Assembly (NCBI GenBank): GCA_963775335.1
Contig: CAVZIJ010000003.1
Location: forward strand, 1 to 64,000
Length of the DNA: 64,000 bases
Source: CAVQCX01 sp963775335
GTDB taxonomy: Bacteria > Pseudomonadota > Gammaproteobacteria > Chromatiales > Chromatiaceae
Reading direction: 5' to 3'
The notes beneath the pieces were generated by a model, which saw nothing but the letters and a program-made list of their open reading frames with translations, was not told the DNA's origin and did not search any database. Of this stretch, positions 7,299 through 16,646 are shown piece by piece; the stretch's first letter is position 1; every line of letters begins with the position of its first letter. The translations under genes were made by a program, and so were the position numbers.

Positions 7299-9986
7299 TC
7301 AAGGGACCGGCTGCTCCCCGGCGCGCGGCGGCAGGGGGGACAGGTAGCCGATGACCAGGATCAGCACCCCGACCACGATGAACGAGACGATGCGGGGGAC
7401 GGTCCCTATGCCCGCCAAGTCGACGATGAAGAGCTTCGCCACCACCGCGGCGAGCAGCGTGGTACCCGCGATCCATGCCGCGCGCTCGCGCAGCCTCGAT
7501 CCGCCGACCATGACGGCCAGGGCGACCACCGCCCAGGTGATCGAGACCGCTGTCTGATAACGGGGGGACGCCCAGAGTGCGGCCAGGTCGAAGGGGACGC
7601 CGGTGAGGAAATGGCTCGCCCGCGCGATCGCCCCGTTCAGCGCTACGAACGCCAGTGACGAGAGGCCGTACCAGCGCGCCGGCCGGGTCACCCAGTTCCA
7701 GTTGCGCAGGACCGAGCCGAAGATGGCGGCGAGGGTGACGCACTGCCCGAGCTCCAGTGGATTAAGCAGCGGCACGTAGGACAGTGGGGCGGGATCGCCC
7801 GGCTGAGTGCTCCCGTGCAGGACCCATAGCCCGGCCACCACCACGAGCGGCGGCAGGCCGCGATCGAGATAAGCTGCCTTGAAGGTCCGCAGGGGCCATG
7901 ACAGGCGCTCTGCGAGGCGCGGCAGCCCGAGGATCACCGCGGCCGGGATGAGCTCCGGCACCAGATCGCGCCAGGTCGGCCCCTGCGAAATTGCCTGCCC
8001 GATCAGCCACTGCCCCTCCCGAACGACGAGAAACACCGCGAGCCACAGCGTGATGCTGTGCCAGGCGTTGCCCGGCAACTCGCCGGACCAATCGGCCTCG
8101 TGCCGGCGAAGGAGCCAGTAATGGGCGACGAAGGCCGCGCCCCAGGCGGCCCATCCCCAGTGCGCCATGGGGTGGGGCACGGACTGGAAGAGGAGCTGCA
8201 CCAGGGCCGTGATCACCATCGCCGGCAACAGCAGCAGGGGCGGGCGCGCGAGGTCTGTCCAGCCGAGACGCCGGCCCAGCAGGCTGAGCACCACCGAGCT
8301 TGCAGTGACCAGACCCAGCAGCGCGTTGTCGTGGCTCCCCCAGGACCCATGCCGCCAGATCTCGTGAATGCCGGCCCCGTACCACCACACCAGCCCCCAC
8401 GCGAGCAGGGACGCGGAAAGTCCGCGTTCGCTTTCGCTCAGGGCTTCGCGGTGCCGATCGAGCTGCCAGGCGGAAAACAGCCCGGCGAGGCTCACCATGA
8501 GGGCGCCGAGATAAAGACTGTTCAGCACCGGCGTATCCGCGGCGGCAAGGCCGGTGCTGGCCAGGAAGCTGACGCCTGCCCCGGCCTGCACCAGCAGACC
8601 GAAGGCGCGCGCCAACATCCGCCGCTGGCGCAGGCCGACCCACACCATGGCCGCCCCTTCGAGGGCCCACGCGGCCCCGGTCCAGCGCCCGTCCACGGCC
8701 AACGGGATCGCCAGGGTGCCGAAGGCGACAGCCAGGGCGATGAACACCTCGGTGAGCAGGCGCAGATCGTCCCGCCTGCGGCGCCACAGCGCGGCGGCCA
8801 GCACCGCGTAGAACAGACCGGCGGCCAGCGCGCTCCAGGCCACGCCGTACTCGAAATCGCGCACCAGTGTGCTCTGGAGGCCGAATGCCACCAGCGGTAC
8901 GCCGAAGACGAGGGAGCTGTCGACGTAGCCCTTGAGGCGGGGCGGCTGGCGCTCGGCGAAGAGGATGGGCACGGCCACGTAGAGCAGGAAGTAGAGCGCC
9001 AGGAAGGGCTCGGTCGTGGCGAAATACGCGGGCTGATAGGCGCTGTAGCCCCAGGCGCCTCCGATCACGAAGGTGAATACGAAGCCGACGAGGTTGAGCT
9101 CGCGCCAGGCCTTGTGCCAGGCGATGGCGAGGATGCCGGCATCGAGCACCGCGTAGTAGGCGAACAGCTGCACGTGGCTCCCGCCGCGGGAGATGAGCAC
9201 GGGGGCGAGAAAGCCGCCCACCATCGCGAGGACGGCCAGGCTGCGCGCGTCCTGCAGCACCGCCAGCGCGCTGCCGATCACCACCAGCACCACCATGAGC
9301 ACCAGCCCCGGCCCGGCAGGGAGCAGGTGATACATGTCCACCGCCGTGAAGACGGTGAGATAGGCTATGCCCATGCCGCCACCCTGCAGCACCAGCCCAT
9401 AGCCCCTGCGGGGCTCGCGTTGCCGCCAGCCGATGCCCAGCAGCAGCATGCCGCTGAGCGCGGCCGCCGCGAGGCGCAGCTCGATGGGGAGCCAGCCGCG
9501 CTCGGACGCGTACTTGAGGAAAAAGGCGACGCCGAAGAACAGGATGATGACGCCCACGCGCGCCACTGTGTTGCCGCTAAACAGCCAGGCCGTGGCCCGC
9601 GAGACGAGGACGCCGGCGGCCGGGCCCGGTGCCGGCTCCGACTCCGCAGGGCGGGGGGACCTCCAGGCATCGCCTCGGCCCGGGGCCACCTCGGGCTCCG
9701 GATGGGCGATCACGGCATGTGGTGCCTGCTCGGGGAGCGAAGGGGTGTCGGGGGGTGGCGGAGCCGGTCGTATCGGCGGGCGCGCCCTGGCCTCCACCAC
9801 CGCCTCTCTGCGGTGCGTGTCCGGGCGCTCCGGGACCCCCTGCGGACCGGTCAGGGTCCGGACCGCCCGCTCGAGGCTGGCGACCGCTTGCTCCAGTATG
9901 CGGATCCGCTGGCGTGCCCCCGCAAGCAGCAGCGGGAAGAGCACCAGGTACGCGATGAGCCCCAGACTGATCAGAACGAATGCCAA
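7299..9986 (-). CDS. DUF2339 multi-pass membrane protein
   Basis: About 895 residues. An N-terminal helix and coiled segment (RQRIRILEQAVASLERAVRT) are followed by a Pro/Ala-rich linker and then about 25 hydrophobic segments, for example FSGNTVARVGVIILFFGVAF and LVVIGSALAVLQDARSLAVL. This is the architecture of DUF2339 proteins, whose biochemical role is unknown; they are large inner-membrane proteins. I prefer a TTG start at 9984-9986 because GGGAGG lies six bases upstream and the first helix begins there. The frame is open 37 codons further, but that part looks non-coding. No obvious operon partner. Confidence 0.8.
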   Translation of the reverse strand: MAFVLISLGLIAYLVLFPLLLAGARQRIRILEQAVASLERAVRTLTGPQGVPERPDTHRREAVVEARARPPIRPAPPPPDTPSLPEQAPHAVIAHPEPEVAPGRGDAWRSPRPAESEPAPGPAAGVLVSRATAWLFSGNTVARVGVIILFFGVAFFLKYASERGWLPIELRLAAAALSGMLLLGIGWRQREPRRGYGLVLQGGGMGIAYLTVFTAVDMYHLLPAGPGLVLMVVLVVIGSALAVLQDARSLAVLAMVGGFLAPVLISRGGSHVQLFAYYAVLDAGILAIAWHKAWRELNLVGFVFTFVIGGAWGYSAYQPAYFATTEPFLALYFLLYVAVPILFAERQPPRLKGYVDSSLVFGVPLVAFGLQSTLVRDFEYGVAWSALAAGLFYAVLAAALWRRRRDDLRLLTEVFIALAVAFGTLAIPLAVDGRWTGAAWALEGAAMVWVGLRQRRMLARAFGLLVQAGAGVSFLASTGLAAADTPVLNSLYLGALMVSLAGLFSAWQLDRHREALSESERGLSASLLAWGLVWWYGAGIHEIWRHGSWGSHDNALLGLVTASSVVLSLLGRRLGWTDLARPPLLLLPAMVITALVQLLFQSVPHPMAHWGWAAWGAAFVAHYWLLRRHEADWSGELPGNAWHSITLWLAVFLVVREGQWLIGQAISQGPTWRDLVPELIPAAVILGLPRLAERLSWPLRTFKAAYLDRGLPPLVVVAGLWVLHGSTQPGDPAPLSYVPLLNPLELGQCVTLAAIFGSVLRNWNWVTRPARWYGLSSLAFVALNGAIARASHFLTGVPFDLAALWASPRYQTAVSITWAVVALAVMVGGSRLRERAAWIAGTTLLAAVVAKLFIVDLAGIGTVPRIVSFIVVGVLILVIGYLSPLPPRAGEQPVP

Positions 9987-10381
9987 CTGCCACCTCCCTT
10001 CTCGGCGGGCGCCATCGCCGGCTGTGCGAACAGATGTCCCCGCTCGCCTGGCAGCATGACCGGTATCAGATCCGATCCAGGCGGCGCTCTGCGCCACGCC
10101 TGCGCGGCGGCACTACAAGAGCACATCACTTCGGGACAGAAGCAGCTCGCGAGGATAAAGCCCTCTGGTAATCCCTCCGCGGAGCGATCGATGTTCCTGC
10201 CGACGGTGATATTGAATCAGATGCGCGGGGGACTGCGCGATCTCAGAGTGGGCGAGCGCTCGGGCGCTGACCTATGGTCAGCGCTGTGCGGCACAGGGGA
10301 GCGAAGGATTGTGCCCGCCGCGGTGGGGCGACGTACGAACGGGGACAGCGAAGTCGTGACTCCGTTCGCCCTTTCCTATCC
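9987..10381. other. Intergenic between DUF2339 gene and aas, no gene recognised
   Basis: About 395 bases downstream of aas and upstream of the DUF2339 gene, both on the - strand. It should contain the DUF2339 promoter. I see no RNA gene or protein-like frame. Confidence 0.35.
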
Positions 10382-13300
10382 CTATCCCGCGGCGACCGAT
10401 CCCGGCGCCTTCTCCGCCAGGCAGCGGACGCTCAGGTAGTCGACCTTGCCCGTTCCAAGCACCGGCAGCCGATCGACTTGCAGAATCGTCCGCGGCACGC
10501 TGATGTCGGCCATCCCCTCCTGCCGGGCGAAGGCGACGAGGGCATCCCGCACTGCGGTCGGGTTTTCGGTGACCAGCACGAGCTGCTCGCCCTTCTTGGG
10601 GTCCGGGACGCTGACGACCGCGTGACCGTGCTCGGGCCAAAGGCGCGAGACATAGCCCTCCACGGCGGCAAGAGACACCATTTCGCCGCCGATCTTGGCG
10701 AAGCGCTTCATCCGCCCCTTGATCGTGACGAACCCTTCCGGGTCGACAGAGACGATGTCGCCCGTGTCGTACCAGCCGCCCTCGGCGGGCTGCAGCTCTC
10801 CGGGTCGGTCCGCCTTGAGGTAGCCGAGCATCACGTTCGGACCCCGCACGACCAGACGCCCCCCTTCCTCGATCCCCGGCACCGGCTCCAGACGCCAGTC
10901 GATGCTCGGCATGATGCGGCCGACCGTTCCCGCTCGGGTCTGCATCGGCGAATTCATGGCCAGCACGGGCGCCGTCTCGGTGGCGCCGTAGCCCTCGAAG
11001 ATGCGCACGCCGAAACGCTCGCTGTAGACCCGCCGGGTCTCCTCCTTGAGCTTCTCGGCACCGCTGCAGACGAAGCGCACGCTGTAGAAGTCATAGGGGT
11101 GGGCGAACCGGGCGTAGCCTGCCAGGAAGGTATCGGTGCCGAACAGGATGGTCGCGTTGGCGGCGTACACCATTTCCGGGACGATGCGGTAGTGCAAGGG
11201 CGAAGGATAGAGGAAGACCCGAAGCCCGAACAGGATCGGCAGCAGGGTGCCGGTGCTCAGTCCGAAGGAGTGAAACATGGGCAGTGCATTGAACACGATG
11301 TCGTTGGGCCCGAAATCGATGCGCGAGGCGACCTGGTGCCGATTCGCCTGGATGTTGGTGTGGCTCAGGGCCACCCCCTTGGGCGCGCCTTCGGTGCCGG
11401 AGGTGAAGAGCACGACCGACGGCTGCTCCGGGTCCCGATTGCGGCAGCCGATCCGATAGGCGAGCCGCGGGAAGGCGCCGGCCGCGAGGCCGACGAGCTT
11501 GTCGATCCCGGTGAGCGCCGCGCGCAGGTCCTCCAGGTAGCGGACCTCGATACCCGCGGCGGCAAGCTCCCGGCACAGCCCATCGAGCTCGGCCGCCTCG
11601 ACGAAGCGGCGGGATGAGTAGACGGCGCGAATCTGGGCGGCACGGCAGGCGAGCAGTATGTTGGCCGCTCCCGTGGAGAAGTTCAGCATCGCCGGCACGC
11701 GGCCGAATGCCTGAAGCGCGAAGAAGCTGACCGCCGCCCCCATGACGTTGGGCAACAGCACGCCGACCCGCTCGCCCGGGCCCGTGGCCTGCGCGATGCG
11801 TCGACCCAGACCGAAGCTGGCCCGGATCAGCCCCCGGTAGGACAAAGGCCGCAGCTCCATGTCCTCCAGCACCAGGTGGCCCGCGCCCTGGGTATGGCTG
11901 GCGTCGATCAGCGACTGGAACAGGGTGCGCCGGTAGTCACTGCTCTGAAACATCATCTCGGTCATCAGGTCGTAGAGCCGGTCCCCGGCGTACTCCCGGC
12001 GCTTTCGGCCCTTGAGCTCCGGCGGGATATCGAAGCTCCGCGGCTCGAGGAACCGCACCGAGATGCGGGGAAACCAACGGATCCGCACCTTGCCCTTGAG
12101 ACGGGAAAACGGCGTGTACTGGGCCCCTTCCAGGCGGACTGGCAGAATCATGGCGCCCGCCTTGTCGGCGATCATTCCCGGGCCCTCGTAGATCTTCATG
12201 AGGGCACCCGTCACGGTGATGCGCCCCTCCGGGAAGATCACCAGCTTCTCCCCCTGCCTGACGCTGCCCACCAGGGCCCGGATCGCCAGCGGGTTGGTCG
12301 GGTCCATCGGGTAGGTCTTGGCCAGCGACAGGAAAAACCGGATGAAACGGTGCTTCGCGATTTGGGTGTCCACGGCAAAGGTCAGCTCGTCGGGCACGTA
12401 AGCGGCGATCAGCACCGCGTCGAGGAAGGAGAGGTGGTTGGCGACGATCAGCACCCGATCGCCGGCCTCGTGCAGGTGCTTGAGACCGCGCACGTCCACC
12501 CGAAACAGCAGATCGAGCAGCCAGGCGATGAAGGCCTTGGCCAGGGCCCCCGGCAACAGGCGGCTGATGTAGATGGCCACGCCCGCGTTGACCGCCGCCA
12601 TCAGCAGGAACAGCTGAGGCACGCTGGTCCCCCGCTCGAGCAAAGCAGCACTGATGCCGGCGCCGCCTACCATGAAGAGCGCGTTGATGACATTGTTGGC
12701 GGCGATGTTTCGCGCCCGGTGGCTCTCGGGGCTGCGCTGCTGGAGCATCGCGTTGAGCGGCACGATATAGAGGCCCCCTGAGACGGCCACTAGCACCAGG
12801 TCGGCCAGCACGCGCCAGGCACCAGGCTCTTTCAGGAACGCCGCGACGCCGATCAGATCAGCCCCAGCCGGCGCCAAGTGACGGGTGGAGAGAAACAGAT
12901 CGACGGCAAACAGGCTGATGCCGACGGCGCCCAGGGGGACATAGGTCGCGTGTACCTCCCCCTTGAGGAGGCGATTGCACAGCAGCGAGCCGGCCGCGAT
13001 TCCGACCGAGAAGGTGATCAGGAAGAGGGTCACGACCTCCTGGTTCGCGCCGATGACGTCCTTGGCGAGAGTCGGGAACAGGGAGAGGAAGGTCGCACCC
13101 ACCAGCCAGAACCAGGAGATTCCGAGGATGCAGAGGAAAATGACCCGGTTCGCACTCGCGTAGCGGACTATCCGCCAGGTCTCTCCCAGGACGTTGTAGC
13201 TGACCTGCAGATCGGGCGCGGCGGGACGGGTCGGCGGGATCGAGAAGCTCGCAAACCAGCCGGCCAGGGCGACCGCCACAACCAGCCCCGACACCAGGGC

Positions 13301-13825
13301 GAGCCCGCCCTCGGCCAGGACGGCCAGCCCGCCGAGCAGCGTGCCCAACAGGATGGCAAGAAAGGTCGTGGTCTCGATCAAGGCGTTGCCGGCCACCAGC
13401 TCGTCCTCCGCCAGGTGATCGGGCAGGATGCCGAACTTGATGGGCCCGAAAAACGCCGACTGACTGCCCATGAGAAACAGCACGGCCATCAGCAGCCAGA
13501 CGCTACCGAGGAAGAAGCCGAAGGCGGCGCCGAGCATCAGCACGATCTCGGCGAGCTTGATCCATCGGGTGAGAGCGGCCTTGTCGTACTTGTCCGCCAG
13601 CTGGCCCGCCGTCGCCGAGAACAGGAAGAAGGGCAGGATAAAGATGCCGCCCGCCGAAACGACCAGGACTTGCGCATTCAGCCCCGAGCGCGCCGCCAGG
13701 ACATAGGTGATCAGGATCACCAGGGCATTCTTGAACAGGTTGTCGTTGAACGCCCCCAGGAACTGGGTGACGGCGAGCGGAAGGAAACGCCGCGAGGCGA
13801 GGAGCGCGAACTGGCTACGCTGCAT
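10382..13825 (-). CDS. aas: Acyl-[ACP]-phospholipid O-acyltransferase fused to acyl-ACP synthetase and MFS lysophospholipid flippase
   Basis: A 1147-residue three-part protein. Residues about 1-410 form a 12-helix MFS transporter of the LplT type (QFLGAFNDNLFKNALVILIT). Residues about 430-620 are a PlsC-like acyltransferase with the HX4D motif in VANHLSFLDAVLIA and FPEGRITVTG. The rest is an AMP-forming acyl-ACP synthetase (VVLFTSGTEGAPKGVALSH, GYGATETAPVLAMN, YDTGDIVSVDPEGFVTIKGR). Together they take up 2-acyl-lysophospholipid and re-acylate it, repairing inner-membrane lipid. E. coli encodes LplT and Aas separately; the triple fusion occurs in several proteobacteria. GGAG lies seven bases before the ATG at 13823-13825. 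Confidence 0.95.
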   Translation of the reverse strand: MQRSQFALLASRRFLPLAVTQFLGAFNDNLFKNALVILITYVLAARSGLNAQVLVVSAGGIFILPFFLFSATAGQLADKYDKAALTRWIKLAEIVLMLGAAFGFFLGSVWLLMAVLFLMGSQSAFFGPIKFGILPDHLAEDELVAGNALIETTTFLAILLGTLLGGLAVLAEGGLALVSGLVVAVALAGWFASFSIPPTRPAAPDLQVSYNVLGETWRIVRYASANRVIFLCILGISWFWLVGATFLSLFPTLAKDVIGANQEVVTLFLITFSVGIAAGSLLCNRLLKGEVHATYVPLGAVGISLFAVDLFLSTRHLAPAGADLIGVAAFLKEPGAWRVLADLVLVAVSGGLYIVPLNAMLQQRSPESHRARNIAANNVINALFMVGGAGISAALLERGTSVPQLFLLMAAVNAGVAIYISRLLPGALAKAFIAWLLDLLFRVDVRGLKHLHEAGDRVLIVANHLSFLDAVLIAAYVPDELTFAVDTQIAKHRFIRFFLSLAKTYPMDPTNPLAIRALVGSVRQGEKLVIFPEGRITVTGALMKIYEGPGMIADKAGAMILPVRLEGAQYTPFSRLKGKVRIRWFPRISVRFLEPRSFDIPPELKGRKRREYAGDRLYDLMTEMMFQSSDYRRTLFQSLIDASHTQGAGHLVLEDMELRPLSYRGLIRASFGLGRRIAQATGPGERVGVLLPNVMGAAVSFFALQAFGRVPAMLNFSTGAANILLACRAAQIRAVYSSRRFVEAAELDGLCRELAAAGIEVRYLEDLRAALTGIDKLVGLAAGAFPRLAYRIGCRNRDPEQPSVVLFTSGTEGAPKGVALSHTNIQANRHQVASRIDFGPNDIVFNALPMFHSFGLSTGTLLPILFGLRVFLYPSPLHYRIVPEMVYAANATILFGTDTFLAGYARFAHPYDFYSVRFVCSGAEKLKEETRRVYSERFGVRIFEGYGATETAPVLAMNSPMQTRAGTVGRIMPSIDWRLEPVPGIEEGGRLVVRGPNVMLGYLKADRPGELQPAEGGWYDTGDIVSVDPEGFVTIKGRMKRFAKIGGEMVSLAAVEGYVSRLWPEHGHAVVSVPDPKKGEQLVLVTENPTAVRDALVAFARQEGMADISVPRTILQVDRLPVLGTGKVDYLSVRCLAEKAPGSVAAG

Positions 13826-14620
13826 GCTTGAGCTCCGAAGACCGTACCGATAGATCCGCGGAAGGCGCGGGACTGGACCCAGGATACGACGAAGAACGAG
13901 AGCGGGCCCGCTTCATGACAGCTCCCGGTCGCCAAGCAAGGCCACAACGCGAGACACGACACCCGCGCTCCCGGCCCCGATCCTCCGCGGGCATATGGGA
14001 GGCAGCGTGAAGAAGGGCGCCCGACTTCATTTTCCGGTTACGGGATCTGCTCGATTGCAAGACTTGATCCCCGCGCACTCGGGCCGGTCCGGTCATCTCC
14101 ATGACGGGGCATGCCCGACTATACGACGCCTCCCCGCGCCGCCCAAGCGGGCGCCGTCACGGATACCGACCCGGTGGCTTCGGTTGGCGGCCGCTGTCTG
14201 ATGCGGTCCATTACGCGCGTCCTCGCCGTCTAGTCGCGGGACGTGACGTAGCTGGGAGGGAGCCAGCCGGGAAACGGCTGGCAGCGTTCGTCGGCATTCG
14301 CAAACGACGTGGTTATCTCGACGCTCCTCACCATGGGATTCAGAGGCTCCAGGTCTGGCGCATGAGTCCGTCAGAGCGGTGAGGGCTGGGTAGCGCTGGC
14401 CTATCCCCCCATCTGTCGGACAGACATGCCCCTTGAAACAGGCGACGTCGTGAGACGCTTGTACACGTCATCTGGCATACCCTTGGCACCATTCCCACGA
14501 CTGGGACGCCCGTCGGGTCGGTCAGCGCCCTTTGCCCTGTCCCGGCGGCCGGGAGACCGAGGCACAGGGTGGCGCGATTCTCACTCGTAGCGGCACGCGC
14601 AGCGAGCCTCCCGATCGGAC
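13826..14620. other. Long intergenic region (795 bases), nothing recognised
   Basis: Lies between the aas start and the 3' end of the oxygenase gene. Several short frames exist on both strands, but none has a domain, good initiation signals or normal composition. The aas promoter must be here. No terminator with a clear T-tract was seen. Confidence 0.35.
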
Positions 14621-15307
14621 TCAGACGAACCATGTCACCACGGCATACTTGGCGCCGTGTCGCACCGGCAGGCTGGCATGCGGATAGCAGTAGTTCGACG
14701 GAAACAGCACCAGGCTACCCGCCTTGGGGTTATAGGTCAGGCCCTGGCGGGGAAAGTGCAGCTCGCCGCCCTCATAGTCGTCGTTCAGATAGAGGACCGC
14801 TGACAGCAGCCGCTGTCCGTACACGGCGCGGGAGCCCGGCATGCTGTCCGCGTGCTCGCTGTAGCGCTGGCCTGGGCCGTAGCGCAACAGCTCGAAGCCG
14901 AGATCGCTGCTCAGGTCGATGCTACCGGCCGCCCGTACATAGCGGGCGGCCGCCGCATGGACACATTGCTTCAGTCGCTGCTCTTGATCCGCCAACCGGG
15001 GATGCAACAGGCCGCTGACCGACAGCCGGTCGTTGTTGCGGCGCTCCGCAAGCTCGGCCGCGGTATCCCGGTCGCCGTCACCGACGATTGCCGCCCGGGA
15101 CCAAAGCGGCAGGGCTTCGGCACAAGCGATCAGGCCTCGAGGATCGGCGAAGGCATCCTCCACCTGCATGACGAAAGGCTCCAGCCAGGCGTCCCGGCCC
15201 GGGGCGGATTCCGCATCCCCGGGGTCGTAGGGATTGGCGAACAGCGGGAAATGGCAATGGGGGCAGTGCCGGGTGGCGAGCGCCTGGGCCAGATAGGGGT
15301 TGGACAT
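14621..15307 (-). CDS. Prolyl-4-hydroxylase-like Fe(II)/2-oxoglutarate oxygenase
   Basis: A 228-residue protein. The double-stranded beta-helix core shows the iron triad H152-x-D154 (RYSEHADSM) and H210 (YCYPHASLP), with K220 as candidate 2-oxoglutarate anchor (HGAKYAVVTWF) and the GGELHFP strand typical of P4Hc proteins. The N terminus carries CPHCHFP, a possible metal site not part of the fold. GGAGGC lies six bases before the ATG. It is divergent from the repeat-protein gene 306 bases away and belongs to the same locus as a radical SAM enzyme and two other putative hydroxylases. I infer it hydroxylates residues of the repeat protein. Confidence 0.85.
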   Translation of the reverse strand: MSNPYLAQALATRHCPHCHFPLFANPYDPGDAESAPGRDAWLEPFVMQVEDAFADPRGLIACAEALPLWSRAAIVGDGDRDTAAELAERRNNDRLSVSGLLHPRLADQEQRLKQCVHAAAARYVRAAGSIDLSSDLGFELLRYGPGQRYSEHADSMPGSRAVYGQRLLSAVLYLNDDYEGGELHFPRQGLTYNPKAGSLVLFPSNYCYPHASLPVRHGAKYAVVTWFV

Positions 15308-15613
15308 GAGAAGCCTCCGGCGAGCCGGGATGTCTGCGAAAGGGCGCCGCTCGGTCTCGGGAGAAGCCTGCGTCGCTACAGCCAGGGAATCTTACGCGGA
15401 CCCACGGCGAACTGCCGTCGGGCGCCGCGCACGGTAGCTACCGACCGATGATAGCGCGAAACGTGACCCACCTCGCGCTGATAAAGAAATTCTGTTTCAG
15501 GCGGATTGTACGCCCGCGAAATGCGGACTACTCTTCAGACGTGCACAATACCTTACTGAAGGGCTATGTTTTGTCAACGAGCCCACAGATTCGTCCAGCA
15601 CGAGGAGCAGACC
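15308..15613. promoter_or_regulatory. Divergent promoter region of the peptide-modification locus
   Basis: These 306 bases separate the oxygenase (leftward) from the repeat protein (rightward) and should contain both promoters. The segment 15480-15600 is more AT-rich than its surroundings. A clear -35/-10 pair was not assigned. GAGGAG at 15602-15607 is the ribosome-binding site of the repeat protein. Confidence 0.5.
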
Positions 15614-16468
15614 ATGTCGATGCTGTCTAAAGGGATCCTGGGCAAGGCCCTGGCTGGGCTCGGGACGTTCCTCATCACGCTCAGCGGCCAGTCGCAGGCC
15701 GCTGTCGATCACCAACCGGATACGGCGAATAGCCTCCCTCCGGACGACCTGCAGCGTCTTTCCGGCGAGCCCCAGACGGGTGTGCAGAGCCCTGATGGCC
15801 GTCGGGTAAGCGTCGACGAAGTACCGGGCAAAGAAGGCAGGATGCGCCTGGCAGCGCACGTGAACTCGGGGCCCACCGGCCACTCCAACGTCCCCGGGCA
15901 CGCCAACTTCACCGGTAAGACGCTGCCCCAACAGATGCCGATGCAGCGGCCCCCGATGATGCGCCCCGGCGGTCCCGCGGCCTCGCATGTCAACTCGGGG
16001 CCCACCGGCCACTCCAACGTCCCCGGGCACGCCAACTTCACCGGTAAGACGCTGCCCCAACAGATGCCGATGCAGCGGCCCCCGATGATGCGCCCCGGCG
16101 GTCCCGCGGCCTCGCATGTCAACTCGGGGCCCACCGGCCACTCCAACGTCCCCGGGCACGCCAACTTCACCGGCAAGACGCTGCCCCAACAGATGCCGAT
16201 GCAGCGGCCCCAGTTCATGCACCCCGGTGGTCCCGCGGCCTCCCATGTCAACTCGGGACCCACCGGCCACTCCAACGTCCCCGGGCACGCCAACTTCACC
16301 GGCAAGACGCTGCCCCAACAGATGCCCATGCAACAACATCCCCAGATCATGCGCCCCGGTGGTCCCGCGGCCTCCCATGCCAACTCCGGGCCCACCGGCC
16401 ACTCCAACGTCCCCGGGCACGCCAACTTCACCGGCAAGACGCTGCCCGGGGAGACACAGCAACGATGA
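15614..16468 (+). CDS. Repeat protein with signal-like N terminus; candidate modified precursor
   Basis: 284 residues. The N terminus MSMLSKGILGKALAGLGTFL looks like a signal peptide ending near SGQSQA. A 50-residue spacer follows (NSLPPDDLQRLSGE), then four complete repeats and one partial repeat of 43-44 residues starting at residue 82. Each begins HVNSGPTGHSNVPGHANFTG; the second half (QQMPMQRPPMMRPGGPAAS) varies slightly and the last copy stops at KTLPGETQQR. The invariant Asn/His/Phe/Pro-rich core is a plausible substrate for the neighbouring radical SAM and hydroxylase enzymes. The gene stands in the position of a RiPP precursor, though it is long and has an export signal. No named family was recognised. 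Confidence 0.85.
   Translation: MSMLSKGILGKALAGLGTFLITLSGQSQAAVDHQPDTANSLPPDDLQRLSGEPQTGVQSPDGRRVSVDEVPGKEGRMRLAAHVNSGPTGHSNVPGHANFTGKTLPQQMPMQRPPMMRPGGPAASHVNSGPTGHSNVPGHANFTGKTLPQQMPMQRPPMMRPGGPAASHVNSGPTGHSNVPGHANFTGKTLPQQMPMQRPQFMHPGGPAASHVNSGPTGHSNVPGHANFTGKTLPQQMPMQQHPQIMRPGGPAASHANSGPTGHSNVPGHANFTGKTLPGETQQR
15857..16465 (+). repeat. Five tandem 129/132-bp coding repeats
   Basis: Units start at 15857, 15986, 16115, 16244 and 16376. The first three are 129 bp, the fourth 132 bp (one extra codon) and the fifth is truncated to 90 bp. Units 1 and 2 are virtually identical at DNA level, which points to recent duplication or gene conversion rather than old protein repeats. Confidence 0.97.
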
Positions 16469-16646
16469 AGCGGTAGCTCAACCGGGGGCAGCAAAGCGCC
16501 CGGCCCGTCACATAGGGCCGAACAGCCGGCTCCCCCGGGGCTTTTGCTCGCCGATTCGCGGCGCGCCACGAAGCCAACCGGCAAAGGAGCCCGGCCCGTG
16601 AGAACGCGTGGGTCGGCCCCACGACCGAGAATGTGCATCCGCATCG

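Noticed and set aside
7101..7354. Ala/Val/Gly-rich + frame that looks like a membrane peptide
   Set aside because: Poor start context, overlaps the DUF2339 3' end and resembles typical high-GC noise.
8058..10439. 793-codon + strand frame
   Set aside because: Antisense to the DUF2339 gene in high-GC DNA; Gln/Glu/His/Arg-rich shadow without motifs.
11876..13831. Two long + strand frames
   Set aside because: Antisense to aas, whose three domains are unambiguous.
14340..14633. 97-codon - frame downstream of the oxygenase
   Set aside because: No ribosome-binding site or recognised domain, overlaps the oxygenase 3' end.
15857..16465. CRISPR array
   Set aside because: Repeats are contiguous 129-132-bp coding units without spacers and no cas genes are present.
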